A stretch of 64,000 bases of DNA from NCBI GenBank assembly GCA_040793985.1, contig JBFNJI010000034.1, positions 29,268 to 93,267 of the forward strand, in the 5' to 3' direction. Of this stretch, positions 8,301-18,900 are shown one piece after another. Under the pieces are notes generated by a model that did not search any database, had not been told where the DNA came from, and saw only the letters and a program-made list of their open reading frames with translations. Position numbers and translations under genes: made by a program. The DNA comes from Thiodiazotropha sp040793985. Its GTDB lineage: Bacteria; Pseudomonadota; Gammaproteobacteria; Chromatiales; Chromatiaceae. Each line of letters begins with the position of its first letter. Within the stretch, counting starts at the first letter, position 1.

Positions 8301-11084
8301 CTACCCACCCCGAGGCTGAGCAATCCGCTCCGCAACTACATGCACCGCCTCCAACTCACCACATCCCTTCTCCTGCATGATTTTTGCCCGCTCCGCCTTC
8401 TCATACTTCTCGGTCATGGCAAGCGCCAGGGATAGCGGCGGCGGGACATTACGAAATAACGCTTCCATATTGTCTGAGAGCACTACACCTTCGACATACT
8501 TGCCCGGCTCTTTGCGAGCTGACAGCAACAGGCTGCGCTGCACGTCAGTCAAATCCTTGAAGCGGGCGATTTGTTCAACCTCCTCCTTGGGCATCACCAG
8601 GCACAGCCACCACTCCATCATGTTGAGCATCTTGCGACTGGCATCCGGGAAGTCTTCCAGATTCTGGGTGGCAATCCAGAACCAGGCGCCGAGCTTGCGC
8701 CACATCTTGGTGATCTTGACTACATAGCGCGCAAGCAACGGATTGGTGGTAATGATGTGTCCTTCATCGGTGACCACCAGTGTCGGCCTTGCGTCGTGCT
8801 GGTGGCGCTCTACCAGATCGTTGATATGGCTCATCATGGAGATGTAGGAGACGGTGAGCTGATCTTCGTAACCTTCCCGAGCCAGTATTCCCATCTCCAG
8901 AATCGTGATGTCCGCTTCTGGCCAGTGGGTGCCCGGTCGGTTAAAAAAGTGTCCGGCGAGACCTGAACAGAACAGCGCCATGCCGTCGCCCATCTCGATA
9001 ACTCGATTGCGCCGATGGTCCGGCAGGCTTTCATCATGACCGATACTCTGCAGTGCGGCGACGACATCCTGGGTGAGTACCTGATCACGACCAGCCTCCT
9101 TGACGGTTTTGGCCGCGAGGAAAATCGCATTCCGGATTAAAAGTCGGTCAGCTCGGGTCATGCGCGCATCCTCGCGTTCATCACCCCCGGTGATCATGAT
9201 GCGGGCCGCGATCTCCATTTCGCCGAGCACGTCGCGGCCGGTTCCCTCCTCATCCAGCTCGTCGTCTTCTTCCAGTTCGTCCGGATCATCGCGCAAATGC
9301 TGCTGACGTTCTTTCTGCAATACACGCAAGGCATCGGCAAACGGCGGCAGACTGACATCGGTTTTCGGGTTCAGGGTAACCTGGTTGACGGCCAGACCAT
9401 GGGCCTGAAACTGCTGACCTAACAGCGAGAAGGAACCGCCGGCCTCGATGATGAAGATGCGCGGGCGGTACATGGCGGCCATCTGTTGCAACAGATAGAC
9501 CAGCATTGCCGACTTGCCAGCACCGGTGGGACCGAGAATCAGCATGTGCGCGTTCTTTTTCCGGTCGGCCCGGTGCAGGGGATCGAACACAAGGGGTTCG
9601 GCACCCCGGTTGAAGAACACCAGACCCGGGTGGCCGGTTCCTTTGGATCGGCCATACAGCGGAAGCAGATTCGCCGTATGACTGGAAAACACCAGTCGTG
9701 AACGGCGACTGGATTTCTCCAACGCGGCATCGTAGGCCATGGGCAGATTGCGAATATAGCTGTCGAGCGCCAGTAGATCGGCTTCGTGCAGAATCGGTTG
9801 CAGCCCGTTGGGCAACAACAACGCGTTCAACTGATTGACATTGGCGCGCAGGGTTTTCATATCGTTACCGCGCACATAGAACCCAATGCCCAGCGGATAG
9901 AGCTTGTTACCGCGCGCCATCTCCCGCTCCACGGCCTCGGCGTCTTCCTTGGTGAGCTCGGCCTCCGCGGAATCACCCACTGCGGCCCGTTTGACCTGGG
10001 CAATGTGATTACGCGTGAAGTCCTGAGGCTTGGCCGTCAGGGTCAGCACCATCACGGTGTATTCAGGGAATCGATCAAACAGTGAGAAGACATGATCGCC
10101 GGCCTGACGCTCTGCGGTCATGTGACCGACCTCAGGCGCACGGCGCAGTCCCTGGATGGTCACCAGCGTATGCGGCAGGTCATCGAACCACCAGGTCGCC
10201 GAGGCATTGTCCGAGTGAGGCATCGTCAGCGTCAGTCGCTCGGCAAGATCATGCCCGAATGGCAGGTCTTCATCCCCCGGATAGGGGGCAATCTCCAGTA
10301 ACTTATCGGGATCACCACCCGTAATCTCAGGCCTTGGGTTGAACCATTTCAGCAACCACTCGTAGAGATCCCGGCCAGTACCACGGCGTACCCGAATCCC
10401 GGCCGAGGCCAGTGAGGCTACCCACTTGGTGGCCACATCATTCAGAGATTCCTCGATTTCCACGGCGGAAGGCACCCGGCCATTGGGTTTCAAACGACGG
10501 TACAACGTGGCACGCACACGCCGGACCTGGCCTCGCCACTGGGTACCGGTCACTGCGGTATCTTCAAAGAGGCCACCGGGACGGGTAATCCTGGCGAGAT
10601 GCTCCGACAATGTTTGCTGGAAGTGGCGGGTATAGCCTGACTCACGCGCGCCGGGCTGGGCATAGTCCGCGATCTCCTTTTCGAATCCCTGAAGACTCGG
10701 ATCGTCCTGGACGTACACCTGCAGGATCCACGGAGCGTCGTCTTCTTCAGGAATGGCATCGGTCAGTGCGGTCTGGATCGCATCGCGTAGCTGCGTCATG
10801 AAAGCAGGTGTACGCGCCTCGGTACCGGCTGGAGTCAGTTCGAACAGGGCGCCGACACTGATCCCGTCTTCCAGTAGAAAGGTACGGCTCGCCGGGTTGT
10901 ATTCCATCCACGGCAGGAAGTCGGTAAACGACGGCGGGCGTTCATACAGCTGCTTGACCTGGCTTGTGGTGACAGGCAAGTCTTCGGCTTTGGCATCCTG
11001 CGTCGCTCTACCTCCTGCATCCCTGCAGTCGTCGCTTTGCCCTTCTCGCTTTGAGGGCGTAGGGACTGACTTCATGAAACTCAC
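8301..11084 (-). CDS. Conjugative transfer ATPase, VirB4/TraC-like (TIGR03744)
   Basis: A 927-residue cytoplasmic ATPase that powers the conjugative type IV secretion channel. The N-terminal half is the VirB4/CagE-type domain. The C-terminal half is the motor with Walker A GPTGAGKS at about residue 515, an acidic insert of repeated Asp/Glu (about 615-630), Walker B LVVTDEGH at about 770, and the IATQNLEDF motif shortly after. Length and order match the TIGR03744 (PFL_4706) family of G-type ICEs. The ATG overlaps the stop of the TIGR03751 lipoprotein gene (11081-11084, ATGA), so both are on one transcript. The usual downstream neighbour TIGR03757 is displaced by cargo. Confidence 0.95.
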   Translation of the reverse strand: MSFMKSVPTPSKREGQSDDCRDAGGRATQDAKAEDLPVTTSQVKQLYERPPSFTDFLPWMEYNPASRTFLLEDGISVGALFELTPAGTEARTPAFMTQLRDAIQTALTDAIPEEDDAPWILQVYVQDDPSLQGFEKEIADYAQPGARESGYTRHFQQTLSEHLARITRPGGLFEDTAVTGTQWRGQVRRVRATLYRRLKPNGRVPSAVEIEESLNDVATKWVASLASAGIRVRRGTGRDLYEWLLKWFNPRPEITGGDPDKLLEIAPYPGDEDLPFGHDLAERLTLTMPHSDNASATWWFDDLPHTLVTIQGLRRAPEVGHMTAERQAGDHVFSLFDRFPEYTVMVLTLTAKPQDFTRNHIAQVKRAAVGDSAEAELTKEDAEAVEREMARGNKLYPLGIGFYVRGNDMKTLRANVNQLNALLLPNGLQPILHEADLLALDSYIRNLPMAYDAALEKSSRRSRLVFSSHTANLLPLYGRSKGTGHPGLVFFNRGAEPLVFDPLHRADRKKNAHMLILGPTGAGKSAMLVYLLQQMAAMYRPRIFIIEAGGSFSLLGQQFQAHGLAVNQVTLNPKTDVSLPPFADALRVLQKERQQHLRDDPDELEEDDELDEEGTGRDVLGEMEIAARIMITGGDEREDARMTRADRLLIRNAIFLAAKTVKEAGRDQVLTQDVVAALQSIGHDESLPDHRRNRVIEMGDGMALFCSGLAGHFFNRPGTHWPEADITILEMGILAREGYEDQLTVSYISMMSHINDLVERHQHDARPTLVVTDEGHIITTNPLLARYVVKITKMWRKLGAWFWIATQNLEDFPDASRKMLNMMEWWLCLVMPKEEVEQIARFKDLTDVQRSLLLSARKEPGKYVEGVVLSDNMEALFRNVPPPLSLALAMTEKYEKAERAKIMQEKGCGELEAVHVVAERIAQPRGG

Positions 11085-11503
11085 CGGCGGATACCACCCT
11101 GATGACTACGGACTTCACCGGGTAGCGCATATTCCACCTGTTCATACATCGGGAAGGCCGTTGTATAGCCGGGCACCGGTGCGCCGGCTTCACCGGCCAG
11201 GTGTGGAAAGATGTACATCACCAGCGTTGGATTAGGCAGGCGCGGAAACAGTACATCGATCTCGTTAAAAGCATCTCGTGTGTAGCCATGCAACGCTGCA
11301 TCACCCGAGACGATGGATCGGCTGCCCAACTCACCACGAATGACCTGGGGATTTTCGGCATTCATCTCATGCACGTGGCCCTCATAAATAGCCTTCATCG
11401 AAGGGCCATCCTGGGGTAGTACGGTGTCCTTGGTGCTGGCGCAACCAGCTAGCACCAGGCTAATCAAGCCGAGTGCGGCGATAGGGGTCGAGGTCGGTTT
11501 CAT
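11081..11503 (-). CDS. TIGR03751 family conjugative transfer lipoprotein
   Basis: A 140-residue lipoprotein. The signal peptide ends in the lipobox LAGC (residues about 18-21), so the mature protein is acylated on Cys and probably sits in the outer membrane, as a VirB7-like part of the channel. The mature part carries PRLPNPTLVMYIFPHL, which fits the TIGR03751 (PFL_4705) family. It overlaps the upstream TIGR03752 gene by 44 nt and the downstream VirB4 gene by 4 nt. The long overlap with TIGR03752 could mean the true start is slightly downstream, but the lipobox spacing supports this Met. Confidence 0.88.
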   Translation of the reverse strand: MKPTSTPIAALGLISLVLAGCASTKDTVLPQDGPSMKAIYEGHVHEMNAENPQVIRGELGSRSIVSGDAALHGYTRDAFNEIDVLFPRLPNPTLVMYIFPHLAGEAGAPVPGYTTAFPMYEQVEYALPGEVRSHQGGIRR

Positions 11504-12857
11504 GGGTCAGTTTCCTGCCAGTGGCATCGAAATTAATAGGGAGTTCCCGGTCTACATGGATGGCAATGCGGATGCCTGCCGGGACGAAGACGGCATCGAA
11601 GCTCTGGGACTGGCGCTCCAGCAGCCACTTCGACACTTCTTCACTGCCGCCGGAAATGGTCTTGCCCAACACGAAGCGACCGGTATCGCCGCTGACGCTA
11701 CTGGTGACACTGCCCGCATTGCTCACCACCGATGTCGTCTCGGCATTGGCCGCCGCTTCCGCCGCAGCCTGGATGGCCATCACACCGATCCGTTGGCTAA
11801 GAAACGCCGGCGCGTTGGTCTTGCGTTCACCGGTAATGCAGGGAATGCCCTGTTCGTCGGAGATCCAGCCCAGCGGCCTTTCTGCGCCACCTGCCTGATT
11901 GCCTCGGTCATCGCCGGAAATGGTTCGGATGGTGCCATCCTCGAAAACGAAGGTGACCGAATCGAGGCGACCGGTCACACAGGAAAGCGTCCAGTCTCCA
12001 ACAGCGGTTCCACTCCACACCATGCCTTGAACGCCTGGCACTGTGAGACCATTGGCGGCCAGGTTATCTGCGCCGGTGATGACCTTGAACGGCATCGGAT
12101 CACGGACCTGTCCTTGCACCGGCACCCGGCCGACCAGGGCCGTCATGGCTGTTGAACCGATCAGGGTGGCGTTACGGGGAACCGTATAAACGGGGTGGAC
12201 GGTGCTGAGTTCCTGAGTCAGTTTCCCAGTCTTTTCAGTCGCCGATGTCAACGCACTTCCGGTCGACTGACCTACCCTCTGCAGCAGACTGTTTCCATTG
12301 GCCTCTAACGCAGCAGCATCGACGGCATCCAACGGTTCGACCCAGATCAGGCTGTCAGTAGTTGCGGCTCCTCCTCCGACGTCATCGAGGCCCAAACCCA
12401 CCGGGATGTCGCTGCCACTTTGGTTGGGGTAACGCTGGGAAAGAGACTGAGACAGCGCATCCACACGCGCCGTCAGTGAAGAAAGCACACCGGCATCGAT
12501 CCGGTCGCGTGACTCCCGGTCTTTTTCATGGGAGAGCAACTCACGCTTGACCCGGGTTGTGACGTTCTCCTCGATCTGGTGACGATTAGCCAGCAGTTCA
12601 CGGTTCTCTTTGCGCAGCTGGTCATTGTCCTTGCGTAAAGCCTGTACTTCCGTGGTCATGGACGCGACATTGGCCGTCAGCGTCTTGATGGTATCGGCAG
12701 GACTGTCCGCATCCGGCGCAGGCGCCTGGGGCACACTTTCAAGAACGAGCGCATCTTCAGGTTCCTGCGAACAGGATTTCAGGGTGACGAATACCAGCAT
12801 CAGTACAACGGCGCCGGCAAGCAGGGGTAAGAGTCGGTTGGAGGTTGCAATCGCCAT
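11460..12857 (-). CDS. TIGR03752 family ICE protein (VirB10/TraB-like)
   Basis: A 465-residue inner-membrane-anchored periplasmic protein. A single transmembrane segment (about residues 9-25) is followed by a proline/acidic linker, a long coiled coil (about 60-130, many Leu/Arg/Glu heptads) and a C-terminal beta-rich domain (about 215-450) holding YTVPRNATLIGSTAMTALVG, the pattern of VirB10/TraB proteins. These span the periplasm and link the inner-membrane ATPases with the outer-membrane pore. The C-terminal region ends in DVDRELPINFDATGRKL-like sequence typical of TIGR03752 (PFL_4704). It lies between TIGR03749 and the TIGR03751 lipoprotein in the normal order. Confidence 0.92.
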   Translation of the reverse strand: MAIATSNRLLPLLAGAVVLMLVFVTLKSCSQEPEDALVLESVPQAPAPDADSPADTIKTLTANVASMTTEVQALRKDNDQLRKENRELLANRHQIEENVTTRVKRELLSHEKDRESRDRIDAGVLSSLTARVDALSQSLSQRYPNQSGSDIPVGLGLDDVGGGAATTDSLIWVEPLDAVDAAALEANGNSLLQRVGQSTGSALTSATEKTGKLTQELSTVHPVYTVPRNATLIGSTAMTALVGRVPVQGQVRDPMPFKVITGADNLAANGLTVPGVQGMVWSGTAVGDWTLSCVTGRLDSVTFVFEDGTIRTISGDDRGNQAGGAERPLGWISDEQGIPCITGERKTNAPAFLSQRIGVMAIQAAAEAAANAETTSVVSNAGSVTSSVSGDTGRFVLGKTISGGSEEVSKWLLERQSQSFDAVFVPAGIRIAIHVDRELPINFDATGRKLTHETDLDPYRRTRLD

Positions 12858-12865
12858 GGTAAGCC

Positions 12866-13663
12866 CTAGTACGAAACGCCAAACGGCCGGGCGGAGATCA
12901 GATAAACAGCCGTGGTATCCGCCTCATCGCCTTTGGGAAATAGACGGTGGTGCTGAAAGGTTGCCGTCAGCCAGGTGCCCCGAATGTTGCGTGGGTCCAG
13001 TGTTAGCGCCTGTTCGGTACGGTTGGTGAGCTTGACCGCAGTGACATAGAGACCCTTGGCGCGCCATGCCACCAGCGGGACCCCTTCAACGGCGCCACCA
13101 TGGTACAGATCGACGGAATCACGGCTGACCGGCACACGGACAATACGGGGTTGGTCTTTGACCAGGCGAGCCGGGGCATAGAGCTGTTGGGCGGCGAAGC
13201 GGGTCAACTGAACAAAATCAGGCCGATCCTGTTCCGTCTCATGCCCGCCCGTCGCCTGATCTTTCTCACTGCTCTGTTCACCGGTCACATAGATTTGAAT
13301 CGGATGGCCCGACCCACCGTCTTCAGTGGCCGTAATATCGAACAGATAGATACGTCCACTATCGAGTTCACGTATCATGAGCCGGTTGGACCCAAAGGAC
13401 GTGTGCGCCAACAGGTAGACCATTCCGTTGACACTCTGCGTGCGTAGCACACCCTGAACGGAGGCCGGCACACCCACCTTTACTGCGGCGGGAAATTCAA
13501 TCCGCTGTTCCTGACCAACTGCGAGTTCCAGCCGGATCGGTGCTTTCTTCCACTCGATCCGCTCAAGCGTTTCCGTCTCGGCATGCACGAGCGACTGCAT
13601 CAAGAGCAGCGTCAGGCCCAGCCAGGTAGCCATTACGGAATGGTTCGATGGTTTTTTTAGCAT
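12866..13663 (-). CDS. TIGR03749 family ICE protein (VirB9/TraK-like)
   Basis: A 265-residue secreted protein with a signal peptide (about residues 1-28, cleavage after VHA). The mature part begins with RIEWKKAPIRLELAVGQEQ, followed by beta-strand-rich sequence and, at the C-terminus, a second beta domain containing DPRNIRGTWLTATFQH. This is the TIGR03749 (PFL_4703) family, the likely VirB9/TraK-type secretin-like component of the outer-membrane complex. An 8-bp gap separates it from TIGR03752 downstream and 12 bp from TIGR03746 upstream, as expected within one operon. Confidence 0.92.
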   Translation of the reverse strand: MLKKPSNHSVMATWLGLTLLLMQSLVHAETETLERIEWKKAPIRLELAVGQEQRIEFPAAVKVGVPASVQGVLRTQSVNGMVYLLAHTSFGSNRLMIRELDSGRIYLFDITATEDGGSGHPIQIYVTGEQSSEKDQATGGHETEQDRPDFVQLTRFAAQQLYAPARLVKDQPRIVRVPVSRDSVDLYHGGAVEGVPLVAWRAKGLYVTAVKLTNRTEQALTLDPRNIRGTWLTATFQHHRLFPKGDEADTTAVYLISARPFGVSY

Positions 13664-13675
13664 GGGTTGCTCCTG

Positions 13676-14329
13676 CTATTGTTCTTGCCCGGCATCTACA
13701 CCGAGTTCTGATTCTTCCAACCGACGCGGCCCGTCACTCGCAAATCCGTCCAACGCCAGCCCCCAGGGATTGGCTTCCGGATCGACCGCGAGACTGACCA
13801 CCCGCAAGGGATAGCGAATAGCGGTTTTCTTCACCGTCATGCCTTTCACCGACTCGAACAGATCGAGATCCAACCAGACCACCCAAACGCCTGGCGCGAG
13901 CACATCGACGCGACGTTCCTCGTAACCATGTCCGGCAATCTCATGCACACCACGCACCCGGTAGGCCAGTTCACCCTTACGGCCTTTCTGTTCCAGGTCG
14001 GCCATGAGCTCCGTCCGGTATCGCGGCGTCACATACGGAGAAATACGGAAGATGGCCTTGCCGTAGTCCTTGGCTCCATCATCGGGCCAACGATTAAGCT
14101 GCTGGAAGATGTAAAAGGCAAAGGCATACACATTGGCCGCCGGCACTTCGTCGACCGAGAGCGTCGCCCCTGAGCGCAGATCGGGAGGGACATGCACCGT
14201 CAACTGCTTCGGCGCCTGACTCCAGCCAAACCAGAGAACCAGGATCACAACGAACTGGAGGCCGATCACCACCCATAGTGAGCGCAGGTGCGCGCGAACG
14301 TTATCGATCTCGGTGCGGTAACGTCGCAT
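13676..14329 (-). CDS. TIGR03746 family ICE protein (DUF2895, TraE/VirB5-8-like)
   Basis: Starting at the Met encoded at 14327-14329 (MRRYRTEIDNVRAHLRSLW) gives 217 residues; the open frame continues 39 codons further upstream, but that part overlaps the TIGR03750 gene and is unlike the family. A transmembrane anchor (about residues 17-38, ending in a WFGW-like segment) is followed by a periplasmic domain with YVTPRYRTELMADLEQKG. This matches TIGR03746/DUF2895, a bitopic membrane protein with a role like TraE or VirB8 in channel assembly. It overlaps TIGR03750 by 29 nt. Confidence 0.9.
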   Translation of the reverse strand: MRRYRTEIDNVRAHLRSLWVVIGLQFVVILVLWFGWSQAPKQLTVHVPPDLRSGATLSVDEVPAANVYAFAFYIFQQLNRWPDDGAKDYGKAIFRISPYVTPRYRTELMADLEQKGRKGELAYRVRGVHEIAGHGYEERRVDVLAPGVWVVWLDLDLFESVKGMTVKKTAIRYPLRVVSLAVDPEANPWGLALDGFASDGPRRLEESELGVDAGQEQ

Positions 14330-14681
14330 ACCGTGTTCTCCCAATATCCCAGGCGCCACTGCGCCGAATGAACGGCGCGCGGCGCAAACCATGGTCCGAC
14401 AACCAGATGGCAATCTGTTGCTGGTAATAGCCATCCGGTCGGCCACGTTTCAGCCGCTGGAACAGCCCCGCCATAACGATGACTGTTCCCACGACACCGA
14501 CACCGGCCATGCCGAACCCCATGGTGACCGCGCCCAACAAACCCGCCAGGAGGAGGCTAACGGGTAACCAGATGAGCGCGGCCACACCCACGATGATGCC
14601 CAGTTCGGACGACGAGCAGCCCTTGAAAATCGCCGGCTCTACATTGAGCCGGTCGGCCAGAATGTCGTCTCGATCCGACAT
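14301..14681 (-). CDS. TIGR03750 family conjugative transfer protein (DUF3487)
   Basis: A 126-residue protein with two close hydrophobic segments (about residues 26-50 and 52-72, rich in Gly, Val and Ile) and a C-terminal basic region with GRPDGYYQQQIAIW. This is the TIGR03750 (PFL_4701) family, which by size and topology corresponds to TraL/VirB3-like inner membrane proteins. The N-terminal DRLNVEPAIFKGCSSSELG segment is typical. It sits 3 bp downstream of TIGR03745. Confidence 0.92.
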   Translation of the reverse strand: MSDRDDILADRLNVEPAIFKGCSSSELGIIVGVAALIWLPVSLLLAGLLGAVTMGFGMAGVGVVGTVIVMAGLFQRLKRGRPDGYYQQQIAIWLSDHGLRRAPFIRRSGAWDIGRTRYATLPHRDR

Positions 14682-14684
14682 CGG

Positions 14685-15035
14685 TTAGATGACGCCCGCG
14701 GCTTCGGTGAGCAGGTAGCTGGCAAAGATCAGTACGATCGCACCGACGATGCCGAGCACGCCAACTTCGGCCCATTCGGCCTTACCCTGGCGAGCCTCGT
14801 TGAACTTGGCGAAGCCGAGATAGGCAATCCACAGGAAGCCCAGCACAGCGATCGCCAGACCCAGGACCAGACCACCATCCTTGATGTAACCCGAAATGAG
14901 CCCAATCCAGTCACCGGCTGCGGGTGCGGTACTGGGTGCCACCGGGGTCGGCAACGCTGCCAATACCGGCTGGCCTGCCATAACTGCGAGCAACCCAGCT
15001 GCGGTTACCACCTTTTTTACTGCTTTCTTCATCAT
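14685..15035 (-). CDS. TIGR03745 family ICE membrane protein (pilin-like, DUF2976)
   Basis: I start at the ATG at 15033-15035, preceded by GGAGAG at good spacing; 61 codons further upstream are open but lie outside the family. The 116-residue product has a cleavable signal peptide (to about residue 27, VLAA), then two hydrophobic helices (about 52-75 and 90-113). This is the topology of TIGR03745 (PFL_4700), a small membrane protein with the layout of VirB2/TraA pilins, so it is a candidate for the conjugative pilus subunit. It is followed at once by TIGR03750. Confidence 0.9.
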   Translation of the reverse strand: MMKKAVKKVVTAAGLLAVMAGQPVLAALPTPVAPSTAPAAGDWIGLISGYIKDGGLVLGLAIAVLGFLWIAYLGFAKFNEARQGKAEWAEVGVLGIVGAIVLIFASYLLTEAAGVI

Positions 15036-15120
15036 TACTTTCTCTCCGAAGTAACGGGGTTGCCCCCTGTCAATAAATACGGGGAACTCCCCGAACCCCT
15101 GCGACAATGGCCAACGGCCG

Positions 15121-15351
15121 CTACCGCAGATAAAAACCCAACACCATGAGCACGATGCTGGCACGCAGCGCCGACCAGACCACATCGAACAAAACGACCT
15201 GCCCGTTCTGCCAGGCACGGAAGGTGCCCAGCGAGACCCAAATAACCCAGACGAAGGCCAGCACCAGCACGACCGACGCGATGCCGGTCAGCAACGTGGC
15301 CGGTGTAAAACCGGAGCCCGCTTGAAATGCCGTGTTCTGTGCTGCCGTCAT
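15121..15351 (-). CDS. TIGR03758 family ICE protein
   Basis: A 76-residue protein with two transmembrane segments (about residues 19-40 and 57-75) and a short loop containing FRAWQNGQV. This size and pattern are those of TIGR03758 (PFL_4699), a small inner-membrane protein always found between the RAQPRD protein and TIGR03745 in G-type ICEs. Its role is unknown; a second pilin-like or VirB3-like role has been suggested by position only. Confidence 0.9.
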   Translation of the reverse strand: MTAAQNTAFQAGSGFTPATLLTGIASVVLVLAFVWVIWVSLGTFRAWQNGQVVLFDVVWSALRASIVLMVLGFYLR

Positions 15352-15360
15352 GACCCGATA

Positions 15361-15663
15361 TCACCGACGGTAATCGCCACGCAGCGGCGGGAAAGTCCGG
15401 GGCTCCGAACGTGGTGCATCGATGTGTTCCTGGATCCCGAGTCGAATCCGGTCAAGATCCTGACGCAGCCACTCATACTGGAAACGAACGCGGGCATCAG
15501 GATTGGCTTGAGAAGCCGCTTCCGTGATCAGCGGGTCCATGGCCTGAAGTTCGTGGATGATCCGAGCGAGTGCCGCCCGTTCGCCATCTGCGTCAGCAAT
15601 GGCGAACTGAACCGGCAATAGAGCCGCCAACAGTCCTGAGACCAGCAGTTTGGTAATTTGCAT
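15361..15663 (-). CDS. RAQPRD-family ICE protein
   Basis: From the Met at 15661-15663 the product is 100 residues with a signal peptide (about residues 1-22, ending AIAD); an 11-codon upstream extension is possible but adds charged residues before the signal. The mature protein begins GERAALARIIHELQ and is predicted helical, which fits the RAQPRD family (TIGR01690) of small periplasmic proteins in ICE transfer clusters. It lies 9 bp upstream of TIGR03758. In related elements TIGR03747 lies just upstream; here the 14-kb Tc toxin block intervenes. Confidence 0.85.
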   Translation of the reverse strand: MQITKLLVSGLLAALLPVQFAIADADGERAALARIIHELQAMDPLITEAASQANPDARVRFQYEWLRQDLDRIRLGIQEHIDAPRSEPRTFPPLRGDYRR

Positions 15664-15975
15664 GGATGTCCTCCCCGTGTTGCGCATGACGCGCATGGTG
15701 GGGGATTTGGGGAGGACTAGATATGGAAAATCAAATCAACAAGCGGCGGGGTTTCCATGCAATCTACGTTTCGCTAATCGAGAAACGCTCCTCAGACTCT
15801 TAGTACTGAGTCGACCTCGGTTTCTGACGCAATAGCAATATTTAGCATCCTACGGATAGCTGTGTTTGGGATACCGATGCCATAATCCGACGAGTTTGTT
15901 AAATCGGGGCCAGTTTATTCGATCACTGACACTGGATGGACCCACGCACAAAGGGCATAATCATGCCAACTGCCA
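15664..15975. other. Intergenic junction between transfer genes and Tc island
   Basis: About 310 bp without a gene. It contains a 21-bp hairpin at 15767-15787 (CGTTTC/GAAACG arms) but no T-run, so terminator function is unclear. Composition falls from the GC-rich transfer genes to the AT-rich toxin gene here, so this is the right-hand (downstream) boundary of the Tc insertion. I find no recognisable IS or duplicated target. Confidence 0.5.
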
Positions 15976-18900
15976 CTATTCAGGCCATTTTGGTGTATTT
16001 CCAGAATAGGTAATGACAAATAGTATGTCAGTTATTTCCTCACTACTAAACAATTCTACTACCGCACGACCATCGTCTAAATTATCATTTAGTGAGAGCT
16101 CCCACGAGCCAGAGGGTTCCTCGCCAATCATGGAAGTCCAACTAGAGGCATTGCCTCTTCTTGTGCTTATAACACCGTCATTTGACTTTGCTCCTCCACC
16201 GACGATGCCACCATTGCTGTCTGTAAATCGTAGGTAAGTTACCGGAATTTCTATTTCCAAACCATCTGCACGTACGAAGTAGAGGGCCACATGTTCAATT
16301 TTCAAGCCCTGAATGTTCTGGGGAAAATCAGTTTCGCGGATATTGAAGTTTACAGTCATCGGTGTATCAGATTGACCAGGATTACTCAGATCATACCATT
16401 GATCAGCAAACTGATTACGGAAACTGAAGGGGCGCTCTCCGCCAATCTCTCTTTTTAATTGCTGAATCACTTGCTGTCGATAAGTAAAGCTGCTCAGAGA
16501 CGTGTATTCAATCGTAAAAATAATATCGGCGATAGAATTAAAATCAAAAAGATTGGCTGCCTTAGGTAGTTTAAATTGCCATAGATTATCCACACCTATG
16601 CCTTCAAATGGGTTTAGCTTGTCCGATGCTTGTGGTTGCAATTCAAAAAGACCGGTAGCGTCACGGGGGGAGCTTAAAGCCACGGTCTCCGTCTTTCCAT
16701 TTCCATTGACTATTTGAAAAACATCCCCACCGACAACTATCCTTGAGGACCCAACAGTGGTGAGTGTCGCCTTGATGCTGTCAATGGCTGGCACCAAGGC
16801 GATAATTGAAACTTTAATTCTCTTAATTAAGCGCAAATAATCACCTGGAAAGTCCCGGTCAAATAACTCCATTGGAGTAGCAAAATTCATAACTCCAGTT
16901 TCCTTAAATCGATAGAATTCCGCAGGGGAGAAACCCACGAGGGAAATGTTTTTTGTCAGCTGGTTCTTTCTCTTTTCCGTCTCAAAGGCAAATTGATCTA
17001 GCTGGAAAATGTCCTGAAGTAACAGCGCCGAACCGGTAAGGCCCCGTCGATCCACTGGCTTTCCCTCCGTAGCCCCAGCTGAAAATGTATTCTCGCCAAG
17101 TTTCCAATAGTCATCTTGAATAAAGGGAGGCGGGGACTCCTGGCGCTGGAAGGCAAGTTGGCTCAGGGCCAGTCGCGCCATGGCCGAAGCTTGTTGCAGG
17201 AAAAACCCATAGACACCCTCCAGTATGTCGCTCATCCAATCGTATAATTCCACATTGGTGAACTTCGCAGCAAGGAACTCTGCTGTTTGTTCTGCATGTT
17301 CTGCTTGTAGACTGGCAATTTTACGTTCTTGCGCGGCAACACGCAGCTGGTTTTCAGAATTTTTTACTTGTTGTGCTCCAGTTTTTACATCATGTAACGC
17401 GATGCTATTTTGTAAACTCCATTCCTGGGCGCGGCGCTCATAGCTTGCAAATGTCGACAAAATTGTTGATTCTGTAGAAGCGTTTTGTGCTAAGCCTGTA
17501 TATATTCCTGAGAAGTCAATAATAAGGCCATTTGCCATCCCTGCAATTATGTTGGGTATCGCTGACATAATTGACGCTTGAACGTAGAGCCCTTGTGCAA
17601 CTTGCAGCATTTTAAGGCTCTCAAGCTCAAGCTGACTCTCCCCTTCATCCAACAATTTTTTATAGTGATCCGCCTGCAATTGCGCGCGATTCTTTTGTAA
17701 CTCCGATAGTTTAACTTCCCCTTCTACCACTCTTATATGCAAATCCTGTAATCTGATTCCCGCGCGTGTGGTACGAATATCCTGTTGAGCCTTTATCAAG
17801 TTGTAATACTCAGCATCCCTTTTTTCTATCGCGGATAAGAATGCTGCTTCAACTTGCTGAGCAAGACTGACTAATTGTTTTGCACGATCGATAATGACGC
17901 TATATCGATATTGGGTTGGTTTAAAAGACACTGAACCTGGAAGGCTCAACTGGCCACCCGCACCGATAACAGGCAGACCGCTTGTTGCGTCTGTCGGTGC
18001 CGAATACGGGTCCAAATCTCGCTTGACACCAGTGATATTCCGGGATCCTCGAATTTTATATAGATTAAGCTCAGCCTTTAACTGCAGCGATTCAATAATG
18101 GGATTAGTCGGAATACAGAAACTATACGAGAGGTTGGGTACGTACTGCCTCAACCATTTTACTGCAGTATTCGCAACGGAGACGGAAGAGAAGTCTGCAT
18201 ACTCGGCCATCCCGACCGGCGAAGTGCCCATAACCGAAACGTCATCATTTTCTCGTACAACCTTTAGGTTTAGACGGCTAGTCGACCGAACATACAAGGG
18301 CGAACACTGAATAGCATGATTACTTTCCGCGAGATAGTTTAATTTCTCAGTTATCACCGTTTCAAATTGCTTAGTTTGAGATTGATCCTCTTTGGCTTTC
18401 GCTATCGCTTTTCGGATTTGGGTAAATTTCTCTTCTATGCTATTGTTTTGTTTCCATATTTCTAGTACACGCTCCTTTGTTTGTTTTAGCTTTTCAATAT
18501 TCTTAATGGTCGCCAAATCCGCCTTGATCGCTACTAACACTCCCGCCCACTTTGGGTCTGTAGTTTCTATCTCAATACTGTTAACCAATCGACCACAATC
18601 TCTTAAATCTAGCTTTAGGTCCTCGCTATCAAGTAATTTCATTGCTGACGTGTATAGAGTGCTCGCCCGAGATACAGACTCCACTGTATCTCGAGTAAAC
18701 TCTACGTCAGCATAATTTAAAAAGCAGCGCACAATCGACAACACAGTAAAACGGGTATAGGTGTTGGCTCGTGTAGAAGCGACTGCGTGAGGATTAAGCG
18801 GATCGAGTAGCCAGTCATCACTACGCTCAAACACATTATCCAAACTCTCTTCCTTGACTAAGCCATAGTAAATCTTTCGCCTTTGCGGTGACGCACTATA